Of a stretch of DNA of 9,322 nt, positions 1 to 6,477 are shown in pieces. The notes under the pieces were generated by a model. The model saw nothing but the letters and a program-made list of their open reading frames with translations. It was not told where the DNA came from and ran no database searches. The stretch spans positions 1 through 9,322 of the forward strand of contig CAZBGL010000239.1 of NCBI GenBank assembly GCA_964491375.1, given 5' to 3'. Numbering within the stretch: position 1 is the first letter of the stretch; every line of letters begins with the position of its first letter. This DNA comes from CAZBGL01 sp964491375. GTDB lineage: Bacteria > Desulfobacterota > Deferrisomatia > Deferrisomatales > Deferrisomataceae. The position numbers and the translations under genes were made by a program.

Positions 1-354
1 CGCCAGGGCCAGTTCGGTGCCCCCGCCCAGGGCCACGCCGTTGACGGCCGCGATGGCCGGCATGGGCAGGTTCTCCACCAGGGTGAAGGTGTTGCGGATC
101 GTGTGGATGTACCGGCGCACCTGGTCCTCGCTCATGCCGGCCCGTTCCTTGAGGTCTGCGCCGGCGCAGAACGCCCTGTCCCCCGCGCCCGTGACGATGA
201 CGCACCGCACCTCGGGATCGAACTGGATCTCCTCCAAGGCGCCGGCCAGTTCGAGGAGCATGGGGAAGGAGAGGGCGTTCATCACCTGGGGCCGGTTGAG
301 GGTGAGGGTGCATATGTGCCCTTCCTTCTGGACCAGCACAGTGGGTTCGCTCAT
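1..354 (-). CDS. Enoyl-CoA hydratase/isomerase family protein (crotonase fold), 3' end outside window
   Basis: The first 118 codons of a crotonase-superfamily enzyme are present; the rest lies beyond the left edge. The family hydrates or isomerises acyl-CoA thioesters in the cytoplasm. Seen: an N-terminal strand ending in LTLNRP (residues 17-22) and then MNALS; the oxyanion-hole/CoA-binding segment FCAGADLKE (62-70); and NGVALGGGTELALA (105-118), which supplies the second oxyanion glycine. E114 aligns with the first catalytic glutamate of true hydratases (E144 in rat crotonase). The second catalytic glutamate would lie outside the window. The ATG at 354-352 overlaps the stop of the upstream gene by one base (TGATG), and AGGAGG sits a few bases upstream, so translation is probably coupled. 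Next to an HMG-CoA-lyase-like gene it could be a 3-methylglutaconyl-CoA hydratase, but crotonase substrate specificity cannot be read from this half. Family call is firm; substrate is unknown. Confidence 0.93.
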   Translation of the reverse strand, partial: MSEPTVLVQKEGHICTLTLNRPQVMNALSFPMLLELAGALEEIQFDPEVRCVIVTGAGDRAFCAGADLKERAGMSEDQVRRYIHTIRNTFTLVENLPMPAIAAVNGVALGGGTELALA

Positions 355-1310
355 CAGCCGTCCTCCTTTTGGGATGAACCGGGATACCCCTTCCGCCCGG
401 GACCGGGGGGAAAGGGGATGGCCGCCTCTTGAAGCAGCCGGGCGTTGGCCCTGCGCGCCTGCGCGAGTCGATCGGGGTCCACGCCCGTGCCCACACCGCA
501 CGCGTGGAACAGCAAGACCAGGGACTCCAGATCCAGGTTGCCGCGCGGATCCTCCAAAGCCGGGCATCCCCCCAGACCGGCCAGCGACGCGTCGAACCGC
601 CGGACCCCGGACGCCCAAGCGGCCCAGGCCGCGGCCAGGGCGAACCCGGAGGCATCATGGAGGTGCAGGCCCAGGTCCTCCGCAGGCATCACCGACCGCA
701 CGGCCTCCACGAGGGTCACCACGGCCTTGGGGGAGGCGTTCCCCACGGTGTCCGCCAGGGTGATCTCCTGGAACCCCATTCCCCGCAGGCGGGCGCACAG
801 CCCGACCACACGTTCCGCAGGCGCGGGTTCGGCGGGTTCCCCCCACGCCACGGAAACGGCGACCCGGGCCCGAAGCCCGAGTTGGGCGACGCGGGCGGCC
901 ATGGCCTCCAGATCTTCCAGCACCCGTTCCACAGGCCGGCCCAGATTGGCGCGGCTGTGAGCTTGGGTCGCGCTCACCAGGCACACCACGTTACGCGCGC
1001 CGGCCGCCGCCGCCTCTTCGAGTCCCTTCGGGTTGGGCACCAGCACCCACAACCGGTGGCGGTAGGCCGAGAGCTCGGCCAACACCCGGCCGGTGCCTGC
1101 CATTTGGGGTACCCGGTCGGCCCGGACGAAGCTTCCGGCCTCGGCCTCGGGCACGCCGGCCTCGAGAACCCGCCGGAGCCACCGCGCCCGTTCCCCAGGC
1201 CCCAGTTTCCCGGGAAGGGCCTGGAGTCCGTCCCGGGCGGACACGTCCACCAGGGTCACGCGGGAGGGCGCCCTTTCGATCAGTTTACGTAAACTGGCAA
1301 ACTCGGCCAT
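354..1310 (-). CDS. HMG-CoA lyase-like protein (HMGL/DRE-TIM aldolase family)
   Basis: This 318-residue TIM-barrel lyase is close to the family's usual size of about 300. HMG-CoA lyase splits 3-hydroxy-3-methylglutaryl-CoA into acetyl-CoA and acetoacetate, the last step of leucine catabolism. Seen: VDVSARDGLQ with R26-D27 (metal and catalytic positions), SFVRADRVPQM (60-70), VPNPKG (91-96), DTVG (187-190), the metal-binding HLHD (216-219), and AGLGGCP with the expected active-site C249, followed by RGNLDLE containing N258. The segment that normally reads like SCVFGCPYEG is instead SVAWGEP (153-159), so a related hydroxyacyl-CoA substrate is possible. Start choice: the frame is open to an ATG at 1367, but that codon lies on the -35 box of the promoter found here. 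The ATG at 1310 lies about 22 bases after the predicted transcription start, with GAAAGGGA upstream, and gives an N-terminus typical of the family. The C-terminal 20 or so residues are Pro/Gly-rich and poorly conserved. Confidence 0.85.
   Translation of the reverse strand: MAEFASLRKLIERAPSRVTLVDVSARDGLQALPGKLGPGERARWLRRVLEAGVPEAEAGSFVRADRVPQMAGTGRVLAELSAYRHRLWVLVPNPKGLEEAAAAGARNVVCLVSATQAHSRANLGRPVERVLEDLEAMAARVAQLGLRARVAVSVAWGEPAEPAPAERVVGLCARLRGMGFQEITLADTVGNASPKAVVTLVEAVRSVMPAEDLGLHLHDASGFALAAAWAAWASGVRRFDASLAGLGGCPALEDPRGNLDLESLVLLFHACGVGTGVDPDRLAQARRANARLLQEAAIPFPPGPGRKGYPGSSQKEDG
1281..1296. promoter_or_regulatory. Perfect 16-bp palindrome, candidate operator
   Basis: CAGTTTACGTAAACTG is its own reverse complement. 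It falls 14-29 bases inside the HMG-CoA-lyase-like gene, roughly +37 to +52 from the predicted minus-strand transcription start. A second, imperfect copy (12 of 16 identical) lies at 1535-1550, just upstream of the livG promoter. The pairing of two related palindromes around one divergent promoter region suggests a shared transcription-factor site. This is inference; no regulator gene is in the window. Confidence 0.45.
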
Positions 1311-1338
1311 AACCTGATCCCTTTCCCGAATCGCGCGG

Positions 1339-1367
1339 TGTATACCGTAGGCGGGCGCCCGCGTCAA
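1339..1367 (-). promoter_or_regulatory. Sigma70-type promoter of the HMG-CoA lyase/enoyl-CoA hydratase operon
   Basis: Read on the minus strand, TTGACG (1367-1362) is followed after 17 bases by TATACA (1344-1339). Both hexamers are near consensus and the spacing is ideal, in otherwise GC-rich DNA. Predicted transcription starts near 1332, leaving a leader of about 22 bases before the ATG at 1310. The spacer contains the palindrome GCGGGCGCCCGC (1351-1362), and CGGTGT (plus strand, 1336-1341) overlaps the -10 box. Confidence 0.72.
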
Positions 1368-1534
1368 CGTCGTACCGGAAGGTGGGCGGCCCGTTCGTCC
1401 GGTGGCGCGGGAGGGTTCGGCCGGGAGGGGCTCGCCTTCGGGCGGCGGCGCCGCGACGCTGGTCCGGCGGGAGGTCGGCCGAACCCCACGTCCGACCTGG
1501 TGGTTCGTGTGGGCAGGGGGATCCGGAAGGTGTG

Positions 1535-1550
1535 CACTTGACGTAAGGTG
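1535..1550. promoter_or_regulatory. Imperfect palindrome related to 1281-1296, candidate operator
   Basis: CACTTGACGTAAGGTG matches the palindrome at 1281-1296 at 12 of 16 positions, and matches its own reverse complement at 12 of 16. It ends ten bases upstream of the -35 box of the livG promoter, a place where an activator or repressor could bind. Inference only. Confidence 0.38.
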
Positions 1551-1560
1551 GAAAAACCGT

Positions 1561-1590
1561 TTGACTCGAAAAACCGAACGGTGTTATACA
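1561..1590 (+). promoter_or_regulatory. Sigma70-type promoter of the liv/CoA-ligase operon
   Basis: TTGACT (1561-1566) and TATACA (1585-1590) are separated by 18 bases in an AT-enriched patch. Transcription should start near 1597, giving a leader of about 44 bases before the livG ATG. The -10 box lies inside the inverted repeat CGGTGT-TAT-ACACCG (1579-1593). The direct repeat GAAAAACCG (1551-1559 and 1568-1576) flanks the -35 box. Both suggest regulated rather than constitutive use. Confidence 0.72.
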
Positions 1591-1627
1591 CCGCCGGTCC
1601 TTGTTTTCCGGAACACCGTCGGCTCGT

Positions 1628-1634
1628 GAGGAGG
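1628..1634 (+). promoter_or_regulatory. Ribosome binding site that fixes the livG start
   Basis: GAGGAGG ends six bases before the ATG at 1641. This site, together with the promoter at 1561-1590, decides for the 1641 start over an in-frame ATG at 1548 that would lie upstream of the transcript. Confidence 0.75.
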
Positions 1635-1640
1635 CGCTCC

Positions 1641-2432
1641 ATGGACAGGCCGGTCCAGCTCCAGGTCGAGGACATCCACCTGAGCTTCGGCGGGGTCAAT
1701 GCGCTCATGGGGGTGAGCTTCGAGGTCCGCAAGGGCGAGATCTTTTCGATCATCGGCCCCAACGGTGCCGGCAAGACGAGCATGCTGAACTGCATCAGCG
1801 GCCGGTACAAGCCCCAACGGGGGCGGATCGTGTTCGAGGGTGACGAGATCACCCACAGGCCCCCTGCCATTCGAGCCAAGATCGGCATCTCCCGCACGTT
1901 CCAGAACATCGCCCTGTTCAAGGGCATGACCGTGCTGGACAACCTGCTGATCGGGCGCCACATCCACCTCAGGAACGGGTTTCTCCGGGGGGGGATCTAC
2001 CTGGGACCCTGCCAGAGGGAAGAGATCGAGCACCGCAAGGTGGTGGAGGACATCATCGACTTCCTGGAGATCGAGCACATCCGGAAGAAGGTGGTGGGGA
2101 CCCTGGCGTATGGACTCCAGAAACGGGTGGAACTGGCCCGCGCGCTCGCCCTGAACCCCAAGCTCATCCTCCTGGACGAGCCCATGGCTGGGATGAACCT
2201 GGAGGAGACCGAGGACATGGTGCGCTACATCCTGGACATCAACCAGGAATGGGGCGTCACCGTGATCCTGGTCGAGCACGACATGGGCGTGGTCATGGAC
2301 ATCTCGGACCGGGTGGTGGTGCTGGATTTCGGCCAGAAGATCGGCGAGGGCACCCCCGAGGAGGTCCAGAAGAACCCCGACGTGATCCGCGCCTACCTGG
2401 GTGCCGAGGACGCGGTGTTCCTGGGACGCTGA
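1641..2432 (+). CDS. livG: Branched-chain-type ABC transporter ATP-binding protein, LivG type
   Basis: This 263-residue cytoplasmic ATPase powers a Liv/HAAT importer, pairing with the LivF-type subunit encoded at 7881-8675. Seen: Walker A GPNGAGKTS (39-47); the Q-loop in SRTFQNIALF (Q88); a degenerate signature LAYGLQKRVELARAL (155-169) of the kind LivG proteins carry in place of LSGGQ; Walker B LILLDEP (175-181) followed by MAGMN; and the switch histidine in VEHD (H213). The long insert between the Q-loop and the signature (residues about 105-135) and the C-terminal GEGTPEEVQKNPDVIRAYLG are also characteristic of LivG. Length matches the usual 250-265. It is the first gene of the plus-strand operon; the next ATG follows after 17 bases. 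The transported substrate cannot be told from the ATPase. Confidence 0.94.
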   Translation: MDRPVQLQVEDIHLSFGGVNALMGVSFEVRKGEIFSIIGPNGAGKTSMLNCISGRYKPQRGRIVFEGDEITHRPPAIRAKIGISRTFQNIALFKGMTVLDNLLIGRHIHLRNGFLRGGIYLGPCQREEIEHRKVVEDIIDFLEIEHIRKKVVGTLAYGLQKRVELARALALNPKLILLDEPMAGMNLEETEDMVRYILDINQEWGVTVILVEHDMGVVMDISDRVVVLDFGQKIGEGTPEEVQKNPDVIRAYLGAEDAVFLGR

Positions 2433-2449
2433 CAAAGGGAGGACCGGAC

Positions 2450-4417
2450 ATGGCCGAACTGGGGCTCGACACGTTCCCCAAGCTGCTCAGGCACAACGCC
2501 CGCAAGTGGGGCGACGACCGGGTCGCCATGCGGGAGAAGGAGTTCGGGATCTGGCAGCCCTACACGTGGAAGGACTACTACGAACACGTGAAGTATTTCT
2601 GCCTGGGCCTGGTGTCCATGGGCATGAAAAAGGGCGACACGGTGTCCATCATCGGGGACAACCGGCCCGAGTGGCTCTGGGCGGAACTCGCAGCCCAGTG
2701 CGCGGGTGCGATCGGGATCGGCATCTACCAGGACTCGATCCTCAAGGAGGTGTCGTACATCATCAACCACGCCGGTTCCCGGTTCGTGGTGGCGGAGGAC
2801 CAGGAGCAGGTGGACAAGGTCCTGGACATGTCGGACGAGATCCCCACGGTGGAGCACATCATCTACACGGATCCCAGGGGGATGCGCAAGTACGACGACC
2901 CTCGGCTGATCTACTTTCCCGAGGTCGAGGAGAGGGGCCGGGAGTTCGAGCGCAAGAACCGGGGGCTTTTCGACCAAATGGTCGATGCGACCGACCCCGA
3001 GGACTGCGCCCAGATCTGCACCACCTCGGGAACCACCGGCAACCCCAAGCTCGCCATGCTCAGCCACCGCAACATGCTGAGCATGGCCTCGAACCTCGGA
3101 AAGGTGGATCCCAAGTACGAGACCGACGAGTTCGTGAGCTTCCTGCCGCTGCCGTGGATCGGCGAACAGATGATGAGCGTGGCGAGCGCGCTCCTCTTCG
3201 GGTTCACGGTGAACTTTCCCGAGGAGCCCGAGACCGCCACGGAAAACATCCGGGAGATCGGCCCCCACGTGATCTTCAGCCCGCCTCGGGTGTGGGAGAA
3301 CCTGGCCGCCACGGTCCAGGTCAAGATCATGGACGCCTCGCCGTTCAAGCGGTGGATGTTCAACAGGTGCCTGCCCATCGGATACATGTGGGCCGACCTC
3401 AAGTTCCAGAAGAAGCAGCCCACCCTGTGGCAGAAGATCCAGTACGGGCTGGCGTACATCCTGATGTTCCGGGCCCTCAAGGACCGGCTCGGGTTCTCCA
3501 ACATCCGGTCCGCCTCCACGGGCGGTGCGGCCCTCGGCCCGGACACCTTCCGGTTCTTCCACGCGCTGGGCGTGAACCTGAAGCAGATCTACGGCCAGAC
3601 CGAGATCTCGGGCATTTCGTGCATCCACCGGGACGGCGACATCAAGTTCGACACGGTGGGCAAGCCCATCCCCGAGACGGAGATCCGGATCCACAATCCG
3701 GACCCCAAGGGCATCGGCGAGGTCATCTCCCGCAGCCCCGCGCTGTTCATGGGGTACTACAAGAACGAGGAGGCCACCCGCGAGACGATCGTCGACGGAT
3801 GGCTCTACTCCGGTGACGCCGGGTACTTCGACGAGGACGGGCACCTGGTCATCATCGACCGGATGAAGGACATCATGACCCTGAAGACGGGCGAGCGCTT
3901 CAGTCCGCAGTTCATCGAGAACAAGCTGAAGTTCAGCCCGTACATCAAGGAAGCGGTGTGCATCGGGCACGAGCGCGACTACATCATCGCGATCATCTGC
4001 ATTGACTACGGGATCGTGGGCAAGTGGGCCGAGGACCGGCGGATCAACTACACCACCTACACCGACTTGGCCTCCAAGCCCGAGGTGTACGACTTCATCG
4101 AGCAGGAGGTGCGCAAGGTCAACGAGACCCTCACCGAGCACCAGCGGATCCGCAAGTTCGTGCTCTTGTACAAAGAGCTGGATGCGGACGACGACGAGCT
4201 CACCCGTACCCGCAAGGTGCGGCGCCGTTTCATCGACCAGAAGTACGCGGACATCATCGAGGGGATCTACGCGGGCAAGCCGGAGATCCACATCGACACC
4301 GTGATCCGCTACCAGGACGGCAAGACGTCTCACCTCAAGACGGTGCTCAAGGTGCGCACCCTGTTCGGGGAGGACGAAGGGGGCCCGGAGGGCGAGCGAA
4401 AGCAGGCCAGGGCCTAG
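2450..4417 (+). CDS. Long-chain-type acyl-CoA synthetase (AMP-forming, ANL superfamily)
   Basis: This 655-residue adenylate-forming enzyme makes an acyl-AMP from a carboxylic acid and ATP, then the acyl-CoA thioester. Motifs in order: P-loop TSGTTGNPK (192-200), followed unusually by LAMLSH; GGAALG before the acyl pocket; YGQTEISG (381-388, the A5 motif); YSGD (453-456, A7) with the ATP-ribose aspartate; DRMKD (470-474, A8 hinge); and RTRKVRRR with K589 at the expected catalytic lysine. The size and the insert between P-loop and A5 fit the long-chain (ACSL-like) branch better than acetyl- or propionyl-CoA synthetase, but chain length is not readable here and branched or aromatic acids remain possible. 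Start: AAAGGGAGG lies just before the ATG at 2450. No signal peptide or clear membrane helix is seen. Its position between livG and livH implies that transport and CoA activation are co-expressed. Confidence 0.93.
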   Translation: MAELGLDTFPKLLRHNARKWGDDRVAMREKEFGIWQPYTWKDYYEHVKYFCLGLVSMGMKKGDTVSIIGDNRPEWLWAELAAQCAGAIGIGIYQDSILKEVSYIINHAGSRFVVAEDQEQVDKVLDMSDEIPTVEHIIYTDPRGMRKYDDPRLIYFPEVEERGREFERKNRGLFDQMVDATDPEDCAQICTTSGTTGNPKLAMLSHRNMLSMASNLGKVDPKYETDEFVSFLPLPWIGEQMMSVASALLFGFTVNFPEEPETATENIREIGPHVIFSPPRVWENLAATVQVKIMDASPFKRWMFNRCLPIGYMWADLKFQKKQPTLWQKIQYGLAYILMFRALKDRLGFSNIRSASTGGAALGPDTFRFFHALGVNLKQIYGQTEISGISCIHRDGDIKFDTVGKPIPETEIRIHNPDPKGIGEVISRSPALFMGYYKNEEATRETIVDGWLYSGDAGYFDEDGHLVIIDRMKDIMTLKTGERFSPQFIENKLKFSPYIKEAVCIGHERDYIIAIICIDYGIVGKWAEDRRINYTTYTDLASKPEVYDFIEQEVRKVNETLTEHQRIRKFVLLYKELDADDDELTRTRKVRRRFIDQKYADIIEGIYAGKPEIHIDTVIRYQDGKTSHLKTVLKVRTLFGEDEGGPEGERKQARA

Positions 4418-4447
4418 AGGCGGAGCCAAAGGCAACGAACCCAGGGT

Positions 4448-4465
4448 GCCGGCAAGAGGGCCGGC
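4448..4465 (+). other. Small GC hairpin in the synthetase-livH gap
   Basis: GCCGGC (4448-4453), a six-base loop and GCCGGC (4460-4465) could form a six-pair stem in the 71-base gap (4418-4488). No T-run follows, so it is not a terminator. It may be an RNA processing or stability element, or chance in GC-rich DNA. Confidence 0.3.
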
Positions 4466-4488
4466 GCCGAGGACGGAGCGGAGAGGCC

Positions 4489-5379
4489 ATGGAGTTCTAC
4501 CTACAGCTCATCGTGAGCGGTCTGGTTCTGGGGTCCATCTACGCCTTGGTGGCCCTCGGGTTCGCGATCATCTACAAGTCCACCAGTGTCGTGAACTTCG
4601 CCCAGGGCGAGTTCCTGATGATCGGTGCGTACTTCTGTCTGTCGCTCGTGGTGGACTACCGGATCCCGTGGTTCTGGGCGTTCCTCCTGACGATCCTGTT
4701 CGCCATTGTGCTTGCGCTCCTGGTGGAGCGCCTGATTCTGCGACCCATGATCGGCGAGCCCGTGATCTCGATCATCATGGTCACCATCGGGCTCTCCTCG
4801 GTGCTCCGGAGCATCGTGACCGCGGTGTGGGGCACCCAGATCCGGACCTACGATCCACCGCTGTTCCCGGACGCCCCGCTGGACGTGGCCGGCATGCCCG
4901 TGAGCCAGGTCTACCTGTGGAGCTTCGGGCTGTCCATCGTGCTTCTGATCCTGTTCGGGCTGTTCTTCAAATATTCCAAGGCCGGGATCGCCATGAGGGC
5001 CACGGCGTTCTCGAACCAGGTGGCCCTGTCCATGGGGATCAGCGTGAAACGGATCTTCGCGCTGGCCTGGTGCATCGCCTCGGTGGTGTCGGCCATCGGC
5101 GGCATCCTCATCGGCAACATCAACGGCATCAACATCGCGCTCAGCCATTTCGGGCTCAAGGTGTTCCCGGCCGTGATCCTGGGGGGGCTCGACTCGGTGC
5201 TGGGCGCTGCGCTGGGGGGCATTATCATCGGCGTGCTCGAGAACATCTCCGACGGCATCCTGAAGTCCTGGCTGGGGCTTCAGGGCATCAAGGAGGTGGC
5301 GCCGTTTGTGTTCCTGGTGATCATCCTGATGATCCGGCCCTACGGGCTGTTCGGCACGGAGGAGATCGAGCGCGTATAG
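4489..5379 (+). CDS. livH: Branched-chain-type ABC transporter permease, LivH type
   Basis: This 296-residue inner-membrane permease of the BPD_transp_2 family forms half of the translocation channel with the LivM-type protein. It starts directly with a hydrophobic helix containing the typical LivH stretch GLVLGSIYALVALGFAIIY (11-29), followed by VVNFAQGEFLMIGAY (34-48). Further hydrophobic segments follow through the chain, with a cytoplasmic coupling loop around GIAMRATAFSNQVALSMGI (from residue 166) that contacts the ATPase. The ending FVFLVIILMIRPYGLFG is also typical. Length fits the usual 285-310. The open frame extends far upstream into the synthetase gene, but the ATG at 4489 is chosen because GGAGAGG precedes it and it restores the normal LivH N-terminus. 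It sits 71 bases after the synthetase stop and 45 bases before livM. Confidence 0.94.
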   Translation: MEFYLQLIVSGLVLGSIYALVALGFAIIYKSTSVVNFAQGEFLMIGAYFCLSLVVDYRIPWFWAFLLTILFAIVLALLVERLILRPMIGEPVISIIMVTIGLSSVLRSIVTAVWGTQIRTYDPPLFPDAPLDVAGMPVSQVYLWSFGLSIVLLILFGLFFKYSKAGIAMRATAFSNQVALSMGISVKRIFALAWCIASVVSAIGGILIGNINGINIALSHFGLKVFPAVILGGLDSVLGAALGGIIIGVLENISDGILKSWLGLQGIKEVAPFVFLVIILMIRPYGLFGTEEIERV

Positions 5380-5424
5380 CGCTCGGGGAAGCGTCGTGGA
5401 GTTCGGGAAGGAGCGGAGTCGGGA

Positions 5425-6477
5425 ATGAGCGTCAACCACTGCGGGGATTTCAAACAGACCTACAAGGACGACATGCGCGTGCTCCAGACCCGGTTCATCC
5501 GGTTCTGGGTGTACGGTTTCGTGGTCTTCCTGTACATCTTCCCCTTGATCGCGTCCACCTACCTGGTGAGCCTCACCAACGTCATCGCCATCGCAGTGAT
5601 CGGTGCCCTGGGGATCAACATCGTCACCGGGTTCACGGGACAGATCTCCCTGGGGCAGGGCGCGTTCCTGGGGGTGGGGGCGTTCGCGTGCTCGTACTTC
5701 ATGCGGGAGTGGAACGTGCCCTTCTGGTTCGCCATGCCCATGGCCGGCCTGGTCACGGCGGCTGTGGGCATGGTGTTCGGCATCCCGAGCCTCCGGCTCA
5801 AGGGCCTGTACCTGGCCATCGCCACCCTGGCCGCCCAGTTCATCCTGGAGTACCTCTTCCTCCACCTGGACTTCATCACGGGGGGCAGCAACGGCGTCTT
5901 CTTCCCCTCCCCCGAGATCGGCGGTTTCGCATTTGACACGGACCAGCGGATCTACTACGTGATCATCACGGTCACGATCCTAGCGGTGCTCTACACCACG
6001 AACCTGTTCCGGTCCAAGGACGGCCGGGCCTTCGTGGCCGTGCGGGATCACTACCTCTCCGCCGAGATCATGGGGATCAACCTGTTCAAGTACCGGCTGC
6101 TTTCCTTTGCCATCAGCTCGTTCTTCGTGGGCATCGCCGGGAGCCTGTGGGGGGCCTACACCCAGTACATCACGCCCGAGCACTTCACCATCCACGAGTC
6201 CATCAACTACCTGGCCATGATCATCATCGGGGGCCTGGGAAGCGTATTGGGCTCGATCTACGGCGCCATCTTCATGACCCTTCTTCCCCAGATGCTCACC
6301 GTGAGCACGTCGGTGTTGGCCAACGTGTTCCCCGGCGCTGGAGACCTGATCATGAGCGTCAAGGAGGGGATCTTCGGCCTCATCGTGATCCTGTTCCTGA
6401 TCTTCGAACCCGACGGTCTGGCCCACCGGTGGAAGCTGATCAAGGCCTACTGGAAGCTCTATCCGTTCAGCTACTGA
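5425..6477 (+). CDS. livM: Branched-chain-type ABC transporter permease, LivM type
   Basis: This 350-residue inner-membrane permease is the partner of the LivH-type protein. A polar N-terminal stretch of about 27 residues precedes the first membrane helix. The LivM hallmark GINIVTGFTGQISLGQGAF is at 63-81. The ATPase-coupling loop reads GRAFVAVRDHYLSAEIMGIN (about 200-219). The late glycine-rich segment INYLAMIIIGGLGSVLGS is typical of both LivH and LivM. The chain ends in a basic/aromatic cytoplasmic tail (WKLIKAYWKLYPFSY). Length is within the LivM range of roughly 300-420. The ATG at 5425 has GGAAGGAG and GGAG upstream. The gap to the binding-protein gene is 129 bases, the longest inside the plus-strand series, and I find no convincing promoter in it. 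Confidence 0.94.
   Translation: MSVNHCGDFKQTYKDDMRVLQTRFIRFWVYGFVVFLYIFPLIASTYLVSLTNVIAIAVIGALGINIVTGFTGQISLGQGAFLGVGAFACSYFMREWNVPFWFAMPMAGLVTAAVGMVFGIPSLRLKGLYLAIATLAAQFILEYLFLHLDFITGGSNGVFFPSPEIGGFAFDTDQRIYYVIITVTILAVLYTTNLFRSKDGRAFVAVRDHYLSAEIMGINLFKYRLLSFAISSFFVGIAGSLWGAYTQYITPEHFTIHESINYLAMIIIGGLGSVLGSIYGAIFMTLLPQMLTVSTSVLANVFPGAGDLIMSVKEGIFGLIVILFLIFEPDGLAHRWKLIKAYWKLYPFSY

Larger units (their letters stand above)
1311..1640. other. Divergent intergenic control region between the lyase operon and the liv operon
   Basis: About 330 bases without a gene that I would accept. It contains a sigma70-like promoter on each strand (minus 1339-1367, plus 1561-1590), an ACGTAA-type site at 1535-1550, four copies of CGGTGT counting both strands, a 9-base direct repeat around the plus -35 box, and a GC palindrome inside the minus promoter spacer. 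Between about 1370 and 1530 the DNA is very GC-rich and I see no clear element. The livG frame stays open upstream to an ATG at 1548, but that stretch precedes the predicted transcription start. Confidence 0.7.

Noticed and set aside
17..1292. Plus-strand open frames (17-763 and 429-1292) over the lyase and hydratase genes
   Set aside because: Arg/Pro/Gly-rich products with no motif; the minus-strand frames carry complete catalytic signatures.
1311..1367. Upstream in-frame extension of the HMG-CoA-lyase-like gene to an ATG at 1367
   Set aside because: That codon lies on the -35 box of the promoter that appears to drive the gene; the ATG at 1310 gives the normal family N-terminus.
1548..1640. 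Upstream in-frame extension of livG (MEKPFDSK...)
   Set aside because: It spans the predicted promoter and transcription start and has no livG homology; the ATG at 1641 has a strong ribosome binding site.
2393..4435. Antisense open frame of 680 codons opposite the acyl-CoA synthetase
   Set aside because: It mirrors the synthetase codons in GC-rich DNA, giving a low-complexity Val/Leu/Asp/His-rich product without recognisable domains. The sense frame has every expected ANL motif.
4501..5865. Antisense open frame of 454 codons opposite livH and livM
   Set aside because: The product is rich in His, Asp, Glu and Gln without a domain, as expected for the reverse of membrane-protein codons.
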